Assembly: GCA_032718475.1 (NCBI GenBank)
Contig: JAUCBJ010004508.1
Location: 1-20,396 of the forward strand
Reading direction: 5' to 3'
DNA length: 20,396 bases
Source: Nemertoderma westbladi
Taxonomy: Eukaryota; Xenacoelomorpha; Nemertodermatida; Nemertodermatidae
Both the position numbers and the translations under genes were made by a program. Positions 1 to 9,054 of the stretch are shown here, one piece after another (positions within the stretch are counted from its first letter, which is position 1; each line of letters opens with the position of its first letter). The notes beneath the pieces are model-generated. The model saw nothing but the letters and a program-made list of their open reading frames with translations, was not told where the DNA came from and ran no database searches.

Positions 1-490
1 ATATACTTATATTTGTTGTCAGTCACTTTTTTTGTTAAGAGCAAAATTATGGTCGAATTACATTTCAAATTAATTTCCATGACATTAATAATAATCAATA
101 ATATTGCATTAAATATTATAATTTTTTTTAATTTCTTACATTACCTATTTTATTTATTTGTGTGGAATTAATATCGCACTACCAAATCGCCAGGACAAAT
201 TTAAGAAATTCCAACAAATAATTATTTATTACATTGGAAAAAAGTAGAACTTTTTTTCACTATTCTCGAGGCATTTTTAATACGTTAGTCAAATACTCTT
301 ACTGTGTATCTACTATCTATAATAATACAGTAATTATAATAGAACAACAAACCTTACCGCCTGACCGTATTATTTTATTTCTTCTTATATTTCTATCTTA
401 TATTTCTTATATTTCTTCTTATATTATCTCTTCCATACTGCCATAACTAGGCTTCCCTGTAAATATTGAAATAAATGATTAATATTGACT
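1..490. other. AT-rich non-coding flank
   Basis: The stretch is strongly AT-rich, with short A/T runs and repeated TATTTCTTATAT-like text around 380-430. I see no gene. A 70-codon open frame at 234-446 is low-complexity and looks fortuitous. Confidence 0.6.
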
Positions 491-619
491 TGCGGCGAGG
501 TGTCCGATAATTTGCGGCGAAATGGCATTCACAGTGAGACACCCCGCCGCAAAGACACCTCGCCGCACATTATCTGCGGCGAGGTGACCTGCGGCGAAGT
601 GGCAGTGCGGCGAGGTGAC
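491..619. repeat. Array of seven GC-rich 14-mers in mixed orientation
   Basis: Seven copies of a 14-mer with consensus TGCGGCGARGTGNC are seen at 491-504, 513-526, 575-588, 590-603 and 606-619 on the plus strand and at 538-551 and 554-567 on the minus strand. Spacers are 1-11 bp, and the orientation pattern is + + - - + + +. The copy at 554-567 is the exact reverse complement of the one at 491-504. The block is an island of high GC in AT-rich DNA and could fold back on itself. It may be a transposon-end remnant or a multi-site protein-binding array. The sequence alone does not decide which. Confidence 0.75.
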
Positions 620-675
620 CAACACCCTTGGTTCTGTGGTCAGTTCAGTATGAAATGATGGGAACACCTCAATCG

Positions 676-795
676 TTTGTACTCTTTTGTACTTATTTTT
701 GCACTCTTTTGTACTATTTTTGCACTTTATTGTACTCTTTTGTATTCTTTTGTACTATATTGTACTATTTTGTATTTTTTTGTACTTTTTTGTAC
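676..795. repeat. TTTTGTACT-type minisatellite
   Basis: About twelve imperfect units of 9-11 bp built on TTTTGTACT, with variants TTTTGCACT and TTTTGTATT, run without interruption. Overlapping open frames here in all three plus frames are made of Phe, Leu, Tyr, Cys and Val only. They are products of the repeat, not genes. The array lies about 295 bp upstream of the PDS5 start codon. Confidence 0.8.
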
Positions 796-1089
796 AAATT
801 CGTCGGACCCTCTATATTCTATACTACTATATGCCTATCAGCCTATTGCAGTACTGTACCGGTAGTCATGTAGTATTGAAATTATCATTCACTTATGTCA
901 GTTCAGTCCAGTAGTATGTACAGTACGGATGCCGGACGGTACCATACCTACTCTACTCATTAAACTGTTATTTGATTGCGACGTTTTCTGTTCTTGATAT
1001 ATTCGCATATAAAACATTAAAACTTACAGGCATAACTTAATTAAATTAAAATTTAAAATAAAACTTTAAAAATTAATTGGAAACCTGCG
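796..1089. other. PDS5 upstream region
   Basis: This is AT-rich DNA between the minisatellite and the PDS5 start codon. It holds a possible TATA box. There is also a possible 3' splice site at ACTTACAG (1021-1029), so a 5' UTR intron cannot be excluded. An in-frame TAA at 1054-1056 closes the PDS5 frame upstream of its first ATG. Confidence 0.5.
1008..1014 (+). promoter_or_regulatory. Possible TATA box for PDS5
   Basis: TATAAAA lies 76 bp upstream of the ATG at 1090, which would give a 5' UTR of about 45-55 nt. A/T-rich matches arise easily here, so this is a weak call. Confidence 0.3.
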
Positions 1090-4000
1090 ATGAGTCGAAG
1101 GAATAAAGGTGGAGCGAAACAAGCTGATGAAAGGGATTACGACATAACTTATCCTCCGAATGTAAAGCCCATTAGTGCGAGTTTAAACACAGAGGAGTTG
1201 TACACCAGACTGAAGAACTGCTGTAAACAACTGTCCGAACTAAGTCAGGATGTTACAAACATACTCTACCAACCATTGGCGTGGCACCTATCGGAACCTG
1301 CGTTTCTTTCTCACAAAGATCGCAAGGTTCAGCTGCTGACAGCGTGCGCTCTGGCGGATATCCTGAGAATCTTTGCGCCGGATGAACCATTCCAAGATGC
1401 TATTCGCATTAGGACGATACTCAATCAGTTTATTGTCATAATCTCTCGTATAAAAGACACAAACAATCCGTCTTTTGATCGATACTTTTATTTACTGGAG
1501 GCCGTCAGCCAAGTAAAGACTTTTAATATTGTTTGGTCTCTCGATGAAAAGTCTAGCCAAGATGTGATTGAGAATTTATTTGACATGGTCTTTAAGACTT
1601 ACAGCTCGGAGCACTCTAACAAGGTTCGTTCCTACTTCCTCGACTTACTGCAACACATGATCGTTGAGAGCGATTCTGTCAGTCAGCCGGTACTCGATAT
1701 AATCCTCCAGCAGCTGTTGCTAGCGGCGGGTGACGCTAGTCGCAGTCTGGCAGCCGACCTGGTCCGTCGCACCGCCGGCGTCCTAGCCTCCTGCATCAAC
1801 ACAATGTTCGATCAGATAGCCTTCGGTCTGCAGGAGCACACGGATGAGGCTGGAAGCGTGCTCACCCAGGACCAGATGTACGAGTGTATCATCGAGCTGT
1901 ACGATATCTCCCCCGGGGTTCTCACCACCACCCTCCCGCAACTCGAGATTAAGTTAAAGGTCCCGGAGCTAAAGGAAAGACTTCGGGTCTTTAAGGTACT
2001 CTCGACTATCTTTTGTAAAAAAGACTCTAATTTAGCGGAGGAGAATAAGCCGCTTTGGAAGTGTTTCCTGGGTCGGTTCCGCGATATATCGGCAATGGTT
2101 CGCAAGGAGATGACATCATTCGCTGCGCGGTGTCTCATCGCCCATCCGGAGTTGCTGCCGGACCTGGAGCCGGAGTTGGTCGGTCGCAATGTGGACCCCG
2201 ATGAGTCGGTGAGGTTGGAGCTCGCCAGCACAATCGTAACCGTCGCCAAACGCAACCTCTACGCAATCAATGCCAACATCCTGGGCCTCCTGGTCCAGCG
2301 CAGCCGTGACACCAAGTGGAAGGTCCGCTCGGAGGCTTGTCTGGGTCTCGGGCTCATCTACAAGCGGAGTCAACACAACCCGGTGGCTCCCAGCACTCCG
2401 GAACACACGGAACTACTCGAAGCTGTCAACAACGTCAAGAACCAACTCCTCGGTCTCTACCGCTGTGAGAATAATGACGACCGGATTCTCATCGAGAGGA
2501 TCTTCTGCACCTCCTTGGTTCCTTACAGCCTCGGCGAAGTGGAACGTATGGAACGTCTGTTAGCGTTCCAATCCGCCCTCGACGAATGCGCCTCCAAGTG
2601 TCTCAATCAGATATTCCAGATCCAGAGTCGCGTTCGTTACCATCTGCAGGCGTTGCTACGGTTCCTAGGCAACGCGGAGGGCTCCCAGGCCAACCACCAA
2701 GTAAAGACGTGCGTCCAGTCGCTGGCGGGATTCTTCCCTGAGGCGAATCGCGCCCAGGAGCACCTCAAGAAGCTCTACGTGCAACTCCAGTCGGACAAAC
2801 AGATGTCCAAGAATCTGGATGTTCTGGTCTCCCCTCAGTGCACCTGTAAGATGGCGGAGAACGCGATCCGAGCTGTGTGCGTCCGCATAGGGGATGGACT
2901 CAACCCCACGCCCTACTACGAGTTGATACGGACGTTGTTGGAGCGGGTCGCGCCACTGATGTTGGACGTAGAGTCGATGACGACGTTGGTGCGACTCGTT
3001 CACTCCCAGATCAAACCCAACGGGAGCCAACCGGAGGAGCACAGCCGTGGCGTCGTCGAACACATCCAGTTCATTCATCGTCTCGCCTCCGCCAACCCCC
3101 ACATCTTCCTCCATCGGGACACCTTCGTGACCCTCACCGTCTGGCTGGTCTCCTCCGACCTGCTCGTCTCCCGGACAACCCTTCGGATATTCGCGTCGAT
3201 CGCCGCCGTTGTCGGACGTGTGATGGACGCGGGTACCGTCGGGTTGCTGTTCCCGCGACTTCAGTCCAAACTCCTAGGCAGCGACGATAAAGCCAGCAAG
3301 TATGCCGTCCAGTGCTTCGTTAAGCTCTGCTCCACCAAAGGTGAGGAGATTCTAGAACGTATATACATGGGGCTTAAAGATAAATTGGATTACAATAATC
3401 CAAATTTATTAGCTCATCTATCCGCGGTTGGCCACATCGCCTACTACGTACCGCTGAAGGTTCACAATATGAAAAGTTTAGTTACTAACAACTGCGTGAA
3501 AGGAATCCTTATGAAAGACAGAAGGACAAATCCACCGGTTATTGCCGAGGGGGAACTAGTTAAATGGGTGGAGAAGGGCGACTTGGATATCGAGTACAAA
3601 GCCAAGATACGGAGTATGAAGCTGCTAGTACTGTGGTTGTTGGGGTTGAAGGACGGGACCCACGTGAATCTCATGCCGACGTTTCGGTTGCTCACCACGC
3701 TGATAGTGAACCACGGGGACCTGATGGAGACGGGACTGGTGGCCCCCTGGGAGGCTGCCCATCTGCGGATGGCCGCGGGGAAGCAGTTGCTGCGTCTAGC
3801 GGGGGAGCCCTGCTACGAGAGCCATCTGCACCCGCTGCAGTGGTGCAAACTCGCCTACCTCGTCACCGACGACTACCTACAGGTCCGCACGCAGATACAG
3901 TCCCGTCTCTACCGTCTGCTAACCTTCCAACCCTACCTCCCGCTCCGATACATTGCGCTGTTCGCCTACGCGGTCTTCGATAGGAACCCCACCCGGGTCG

Positions 4001-6006
4001 ACACGTGTAAGCGGATAATTGAGCGGATGTTTGCGTTGCGACGTGCCCAGTTGCGTCTCCAAGCGGCAACAACCGCCGACGAGATGGCGGAACTTCTCCC
4101 GGACTACGTCGTCCCGCATCTCGTCTACCTCCTCGCCCACGACGGACAGCTGGACGACCCCTTAACCTCCGCCGATCGACTCATCCTTCTACGGAAGTGT
4201 GTCGCCCTCATTCTGGATCCATTAATCGCCGCCGACACCTTCAACTTCAGTTTCCTCATGAAGATGGTTGACAACATAAAGCATTGCAAGGACGTTAATG
4301 ACCCCGATAGCGAAGTTGATAACGCCAAATTGTACGCCGTTTGTGATCTAGTTAGTCATCACGTACAGTTGAAATCGTCGCAGCATTCTAGCATAGAGTA
4401 CACCGGTGACCCGATGTTACCCAAGTACCTCTACACGCCGGTTGACCGGAAACGTTCCAACAACGCCTTGTATCTTCCCCAGAGCATTATCGACCAGTTT
4501 ACTGAGGAACTTAGGAAGAGTAAGAAGTTACCCGAAGGGGGTCTGCTTCCCGCAAAGACGGCGTCGTCTCCCGTTCTAAATACAGATAGGAAATCCTCCA
4601 AGAAGTTGGTTTTTTCGAAAAAACCGTCAACTAAACAGCTATCGAAATCGGCGTCGACTTCTTCACAAACTTCAAATACCGAACCAAAGAAATCCGTCGC
4701 ATTGAAATCGCCGCGACAATCAACGTCCGCCGATGTGACGACGGCAAGGAAACCCGAATCTAAAAGGATTCGATCCGGAGCAACAAAACCGCCATCGCCT
4801 ATAAAGGTAACCGTAGTGCCTGAAACTCAGCCCGATGTGAAACCTGCTGACCAAAAGAAAACTACGCGTTTAAATAAGGATCGCGATATTACTCTGGTTA
4901 TAGGGGATAAAAACAAGGTAGAGAGGGCCAAGAAATCTAGCACCCCGAAAGTGGAAAAGCCTGCGAAAACGAAACTAGGAAAATCTAAAGCGACAGTTGA
5001 ACAACCAACTGCGATAGATAAAGAACCAACTGCGGTAGATAAAGAACCAACTGCGGTAGATAAAGAACCAACTGCGATAGATAAAGAACCAACTGCGATA
5101 GATAAAGAACCAACTGCGGTAGTTAAAAAACCAACTGCGGTAGTTAAAAAACCAACTGCGGTAGTTAAAAAACCAACTGCGGTAGTTAAAAAACAAACTG
5201 CGGTAGTTAAAAAACCAACTGCGGTAGTTAAAAAACCAACTGCGGTAATTGAAAAACCTTCATCGTCAAAGGGAGAGGAAATATCGCGATCGCAGGTTGA
5301 GAAACTTCCTAAGTCCCCTTCGACTCGTAAAACCGCTCGATCTATTCGGACGGAGTCCATGAGTCCTGCCGAGTCAAATAGTTCGAAATCGAAACGGTTA
5401 GCGAATCGGCGTAAATATCCGAGCCCACCGCCGCTGCCGTCGCAGGAATCTGTTACTACCGTGACCGCTGAGTCGGATTCCGGAGTGTCCGGGACACCTA
5501 GTGACCGCGTGAACAGTAGGAGTCGGTTGCTCGGTAAGACCATGTCCCCCGGGAAGGAGAATAAGTTGGGTTCCAGCGACCGAGTGACGTCTCTGACCCC
5601 AGAGATCATCCCTCCGTCGCCAGAAACCCGTTCCCGCAGACGCACCCTGCCCGTTTGTAAACCGCAGGATTTCCTCAACGAGATGGGAGCTATCGATATC
5701 GCGAAAAATTCTAAGGTCGATGGAATTGTTTCGCGAGTTTCAAAGTCGTCAGAAACAGTTAAAACCCTCGACGTCCGTCGAAATAAGCGTCAGTTAGATT
5801 GGGCGGATAATCGTTCGCCCGAGTCCACGGAAGTTGGTAGTTTACAGACTAGACGATCGCCCCGTAAGCACAAACTCGAGGAAGATGTTCTGGACTCGTC
5901 CGTCGATATGTTGCCTAAGAAACAAGCGAATTTACGGGAGTCTAAGATCGCGGAGGCTAGCTCTAGTAAGCCAATTGCTTCTGTTCGTAGACTACGCAAA
6001 CGATAG
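1090..6006 (+). CDS. PDS5: Sister chromatid cohesion protein PDS5 homologue (single exon)
   Basis: PDS5 is a nuclear HEAT-repeat protein that binds the cohesin ring with WAPL, sororin and acetyltransferases and controls cohesin release and sister-chromatid cohesion. Recognition rests on the whole N-terminal scaffold. Residues about 20-1120 are helical HEAT-type sequence, including ILRIFAPDEPF (92-101), which falls at the site of the conserved APDAP-type motif. From about residue 1130 the protein becomes a disordered Lys/Ser/Pro/Thr-rich tail with basic clusters and SP/TP sites, a 12-copy heptad at 1306-1389, and a basic end (RRLRKR). At 1638 residues it is longer than the roughly 1340-1450 of vertebrate PDS5A/B, and the excess is in the tail. 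The start is set by an upstream in-frame TAA at 1054 and a G at -3. There is no intron in 4.9 kb, whereas animal PDS5 genes usually have many. This suggests a functional retrocopy or lineage-wide intron loss. The middle of the gene is clearly more GC-rich than its ends. I see no canonical AATAAA soon after the stop. Confidence 0.93.
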   Translation: MSRRNKGGAKQADERDYDITYPPNVKPISASLNTEELYTRLKNCCKQLSELSQDVTNILYQPLAWHLSEPAFLSHKDRKVQLLTACALADILRIFAPDEPFQDAIRIRTILNQFIVIISRIKDTNNPSFDRYFYLLEAVSQVKTFNIVWSLDEKSSQDVIENLFDMVFKTYSSEHSNKVRSYFLDLLQHMIVESDSVSQPVLDIILQQLLLAAGDASRSLAADLVRRTAGVLASCINTMFDQIAFGLQEHTDEAGSVLTQDQMYECIIELYDISPGVLTTTLPQLEIKLKVPELKERLRVFKVLSTIFCKKDSNLAEENKPLWKCFLGRFRDISAMVRKEMTSFAARCLIAHPELLPDLEPELVGRNVDPDESVRLELASTIVTVAKRNLYAINANILGLLVQRSRDTKWKVRSEACLGLGLIYKRSQHNPVAPSTPEHTELLEAVNNVKNQLLGLYRCENNDDRILIERIFCTSLVPYSLGEVERMERLLAFQSALDECASKCLNQIFQIQSRVRYHLQALLRFLGNAEGSQANHQVKTCVQSLAGFFPEANRAQEHLKKLYVQLQSDKQMSKNLDVLVSPQCTCKMAENAIRAVCVRIGDGLNPTPYYELIRTLLERVAPLMLDVESMTTLVRLVHSQIKPNGSQPEEHSRGVVEHIQFIHRLASANPHIFLHRDTFVTLTVWLVSSDLLVSRTTLRIFASIAAVVGRVMDAGTVGLLFPRLQSKLLGSDDKASKYAVQCFVKLCSTKGEEILERIYMGLKDKLDYNNPNLLAHLSAVGHIAYYVPLKVHNMKSLVTNNCVKGILMKDRRTNPPVIAEGELVKWVEKGDLDIEYKAKIRSMKLLVLWLLGLKDGTHVNLMPTFRLLTTLIVNHGDLMETGLVAPWEAAHLRMAAGKQLLRLAGEPCYESHLHPLQWCKLAYLVTDDYLQVRTQIQSRLYRLLTFQPYLPLRYIALFAYAVFDRNPTRVDTCKRIIERMFALRRAQLRLQAATTADEMAELLPDYVVPHLVYLLAHDGQLDDPLTSADRLILLRKCVALILDPLIAADTFNFSFLMKMVDNIKHCKDVNDPDSEVDNAKLYAVCDLVSHHVQLKSSQHSSIEYTGDPMLPKYLYTPVDRKRSNNALYLPQSIIDQFTEELRKSKKLPEGGLLPAKTASSPVLNTDRKSSKKLVFSKKPSTKQLSKSASTSSQTSNTEPKKSVALKSPRQSTSADVTTARKPESKRIRSGATKPPSPIKVTVVPETQPDVKPADQKKTTRLNKDRDITLVIGDKNKVERAKKSSTPKVEKPAKTKLGKSKATVEQPTAIDKEPTAVDKEPTAVDKEPTAIDKEPTAIDKEPTAVVKKPTAVVKKPTAVVKKPTAVVKKQTAVVKKPTAVVKKPTAVIEKPSSSKGEEISRSQVEKLPKSPSTRKTARSIRTESMSPAESNSSKSKRLANRRKYPSPPPLPSQESVTTVTAESDSGVSGTPSDRVNSRSRLLGKTMSPGKENKLGSSDRVTSLTPEIIPPSPETRSRRRTLPVCKPQDFLNEMGAIDIAKNSKVDGIVSRVSKSSETVKTLDVRRNKRQLDWADNRSPESTEVGSLQTRRSPRKHKLEEDVLDSSVDMLPKKQANLRESKIAEASSSKPIASVRRLRKR
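5005..5256 (+). repeat. In-frame 21-bp tandem repeat in PDS5 (12 heptapeptides)
   Basis: Twelve units of exactly 21 bp encode the heptad PTA(V/I)(D/V)K(E/K) at residues 1306-1389. Early units read PTAVDKE or PTAIDKE and the later ones PTAVVKK, with one QTAVVKK. The array is therefore split into a mixed-charge block and a basic block. Codon use is almost identical between units (CCA ACT GCG), which points to recent expansion by slippage or unequal exchange. It also creates a long fortuitous open frame on the opposite strand. Confidence 0.95.
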
Positions 6007-6431
6007 TTCTCTTAGGATCGTAAATACTTATTCTCCCCACTGTAATTATTATTACCGTTGATTATTTTGTTTTCTATATAAAAGTATTTAGTCTCGAATA
6101 TGGATAAGTAAATAGGTAGGTTACTTTTTAGTTTGTGTTTGTTTAAGCTGTACAATTGACTCAATAAGATGATATTAGCTGGGATCCAGGCAGTAAACAA
6201 TCCATTATTGTATATATTCCTATCGCAGTCACCCCATAAACTGAGTCTCCCACTGATATTGTCAGTTATTCGCATTTTATTACTTGTTTATTTTATACTT
6301 TTGCCCAGTGATGTTGATACCCGTAGTTGTTTTTCTATGTTGTTGAATAATAGTTGGATGTCTTGAAGAACTAATTATCATCAACAAATTACGAGCTTAA
6401 TTAATTATATATAGGTAGTGATGTAGGCGAC
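6007..6431. other. PDS5 3' flank
   Basis: AT-rich DNA with no convincing gene. No AATAAA is present; the nearest match is CAATAAG around 6160. No long A tract that would mark a retroposition tail is visible. Confidence 0.5.
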
Positions 6432-6697
6432 AATCCCCGTTTTCGATGTAGCAGCGAGGTCGCAGCGGCACCTAGCTAGCTACACGTAGTGGCTCGCACC
6501 CGATTCAAAAGCGGTCTAGTCGCTATGTGAACTGTGCAGCTCTGAGAGCAGCTACGTGCCGCTGGGAATATTTTCCAATTAGCTGCAAACGAAGAGCATA
6601 AAAGGGTGACGGGAAGCTGCAATGCCGCTAGGCGTTTTCGAGTTAGCGGCAGCGTTAGTGCCTCTGCGGCCCCGCAGCTAAATAGAAAACGGGGATT
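6432..6697. mobile_element. GC-rich MITE-like element with terminal inverted repeats
   Basis: The left end AATCCCCGTTTTC is repeated inverted at the right end (6685-6697). With gaps of one mismatch the match runs on for about 45 bp inward, through TAGC, GCG, CGCAG and GGCAC blocks, at roughly 80% identity. The 266-bp interval is much richer in G+C than its flanks and is full of GC(A/T)GC blocks. No coding potential is seen, and I could not find a clear target-site duplication. This fits a non-autonomous inverted-repeat element. Its superfamily is unknown. Confidence 0.7.
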
Positions 6698-7328
6698 CAA
6701 CTGCAATACTTTTGAAGTCCTTAGTTATACATGGTATATTATTATTTAATTGGCATAATTTACATCAATTTATATTACGCAAAAGTTAAAACCTTTAAAA
6801 AAGTCATGACCAATTGATAAAATATGATTGTTGGTCGGGTCCTTTTTTTCACATATTTATGCCGTGGATGTTAATTAGGATAACATTAGTACTAATTTGT
6901 ATCGGAAGTTTTTTTAAATTTCTTTGTTGAAATATTTGAGTTCACATTTTATTTAAGCAATTGTACCGTAACCGTAACATTTAATCGCAGCTGGCTGATT
7001 ACTTCATCGCCTGCTAAAAATTCCGCCTGGGTGGAAAAATGCGAGTAAATCTACAAATTAAGTTTGAATTGGAACCTAAACTCTACACAGTTATCCAATA
7101 AATCTACTGTTATGTATAAATTATACATAATATATATAATTTTTATTATTTCCAGTAATACTTATTATTGAATAAATAATATTATAATGTTTCATTATTT
7201 ACTATTAGGAATGCGGATACGGTAGTACCGGTAGTGAAGCTGAATGCGAAATGAAATATTTTAATAAAATCATCAAATTATCACTATTAGATCTAGGTAT
7301 ATGCCCCGCCCCTGTCATACCATGTTGT
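6698..7328. other. AT-rich intergenic DNA
   Basis: No gene or clear repeat is seen, apart from short A/T tracts and the text GGTAGTACCGGTAG near 7220. Confidence 0.5.
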
Positions 7329-7358
7329 ATATGGGTCAATAAGCTTAAAAGTGGCCAA
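7329..7358 (+). repeat. Left 30-bp TIR of element 1
   Basis: It begins ATATGGGTCAATAAGC and is the perfect reverse complement of 9373-9402. Confidence 0.9.
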
Positions 7359-7672
7359 TGGTTTGTCCGGAAGTTACGATATAATTTTAAATGCTTTAAT
7401 TTATTCGTATATAATAAAGTTATATATTATTTTGTAGCTAATTTATTTGCGCAGCTTACGCACTAAAAATTATCAAAATCTGTCCAGGCATTCAAAAGTT
7501 ATGCCCCATCAAAGACTGAAATATCGTGAAAATCAGTTGTCCCTTACATGACACGACCACAAACAACTGTAAATTTTATCACCCCAAGTGGCAAATATAT
7601 AGGAAACCCTATATATTGTTGGGAAGCTTAGATGTTTTGCTTTCTTTTCCGATTTATTTCAGGCCATAATAT

Positions 7673-7969
7673 TCATGTTGAACCATTTGAGATCGATACA
7701 TAAAATGGGCATGTATTTCTCAATTTTTGTGTCACATCTGTAACATTTACATCTAGAATCTGAAGTAGTAACTTTGGGTTTTCAGTTTTGATATATTTAG
7801 AATCAACAGGGTTTCTATCATATATAGGCCAAATATCACATACAAAGGACAAGGTCATCTCATTTGGGAAGCATTTATGTTTAACAAAGTCAATATAGAA
7901 AGCATAAACGTCCATATCTGTAACGCTACAAATGTGGCCATAGATTTTGATAATATTAATCTCATACAA
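7673..7969 (-). CDS. Unrecognised 98-codon open frame inside element 1
   Basis: The frame starts with ATG at 7969 on the minus strand and has normal-looking composition, including several Cys, Tyr and Asp residues. I recognise no family. It spans two of the TGTAAC-type motifs (7739-7744 and 7916-7925), which read as Val-Thr-Asp in this frame. It may be a chance frame, a remnant of captured or transposase sequence, or a small gene. I see no promoter or poly(A) signal that would favour a gene. Confidence 0.15.
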   Translation of the reverse strand: MYEINIIKIYGHICSVTDMDVYAFYIDFVKHKCFPNEMTLSFVCDIWPIYDRNPVDSKYIKTENPKLLLQILDVNVTDVTQKLRNTCPFYVSISNGST

Positions 7970-8222
7970 GAATAATGGTACGTGTTGAAAGGCAATTTTA
8001 ATTTATACCGCATTAACCCCAAGAGTTAATGTGATAAATAAACACCTATAATGTATGGCGGTGGTAAGCGATTTTGTCAACCATCTGTAACGCGTCACCT
8101 TTACAGTGCAGTGCGTTACAGATAAGGGATGTCTCATCTGTAACGCATTACATAACCAGTTATCGATGCGTTACAGACTGTAGGTTTTCAGTCATATCTA
8201 TATGACAGTCCTATCTGTAACG
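7916..8222. repeat. Left cluster of ATCTGTAACG motifs in element 1
   Basis: Exact ATCTGTAACG is seen at 7916-7925, 8083-8092, 8136-8145 and 8213-8222 on the plus strand and at 8114-8123 on the minus strand. A near copy lies at 8169-8178 (minus). Spacing inside the tight part, 8083-8222, is 21-45 bp. Such arrays in other transposons are transposase-binding sites; that role is inferred here. Confidence 0.8.
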
Positions 8223-8353
8223 GAGTGTCATCCTGAAATACAATAAGGCATCACTGACAATATTTGAATGCCTACGCGTTTGATACGTTCTTCGTCTTCA
8301 TACTGACATCCTAACTGCTCATGGTAATGTGGTAGTGTAAGATGGGTAAGTGA

Positions 8354-8506
8354 AAAACGCGGATCCGGATCGGTACCCGGATTTTGAGGTTAAAACGCGG
8401 ATCCGGATTTTCATGAAATCCGGAAATGAGTGCAAAATGCGAATTCAAGCTAATTTTCATTGTCAAGTGTTACTGGATCCCGTAAGGGGAGTAAAACGCG
8501 GATTCG
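8354..8506 (+). repeat. Interspersed AAAACGCGGATCCGGAT repeat in element 1
   Basis: Exact copies occur at 8354-8370 and 8392-8408, with a shortened variant AAAACGCGGATTCG at 8493-8506. CGGATTTT and AATCCGG fragments lie between them. The block is GC-rich compared with the rest of the element. Confidence 0.65.
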
Positions 8507-9054
8507 TGTTTATCTCTATCCGGGAAGAGGTGATTGTGGATTCTGGGGAGTAAGTAAAGCGCATATTAACTTCACATATGAAATTGTATGAATCCAGAGC
8601 TTCTGGAGATTATAAATTACTCTAATGATTAAATACTCATAGCATATAAAAGGCCTATATTTTACTATCAATTTCTAAATTGGCTTAACATCACTTACTG
8701 ACTTTCATGACGGGCTTGTGCACTACTTATATTATTGTGATTAAGTTTAGTCAGATCCGTTTATTGGATGAGGTAATGGACGTCTCTGAATCAGTTGCAG
8801 AGAAACGCCAGGGAGCGGTTAAATAAGTACAGAGAACCAATTGACCGCCGGCGGTTGTTTTTGAGTATTTTAAACAAGCATATAAAAAGCGGCGCGGTAG
8901 GGAAAATTAAACACGGGACAAAAATCGTGTAAAACAAGATTATCGGTTACACAGAAAAATGTTAATGAAAAACTTATTCTATTTATTGGAAATCATGTGT
9001 ATTAAGTACATATAATTTAATGGATGCGATGGTTATGGGCAGATATCGCTGTTT

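Noticed and set aside
491-619. CRISPR-like array
   Set aside because: Repeats are short, in mixed orientation and with tiny uneven spacers, in a eukaryotic context.
479-667. 62-codon minus-strand frame across the GC-rich 14-mer array
   Set aside because: The protein is just the repeat read through. No start context or signals support it.
628-914. Three overlapping plus-strand frames rich in Phe, Tyr, Cys and Leu
   Set aside because: They are the three translations of the TTTTGTACT minisatellite, not membrane proteins.
1021-1029. A 3' splice site making PDS5 multi-exon
   Set aside because: ACTTACAG is followed by non-coding AT-rich DNA and an in-frame stop. It could only bound a 5' UTR intron, and the upstream pyrimidine tract is weak.
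2665-3114. 149-codon minus-strand frame and other long antisense frames at 1812-2406 inside PDS5
   Set aside because: These fall in the GC-rich middle of PDS5, where stops are rare in all frames.
4827-5678. 283-codon open frame on the minus strand within PDS5
   Set aside because: It is antisense to the PDS5 tail, and its length comes from the 21-bp repeat having no stops in that frame. The translation is a mirror repeat with no family features.
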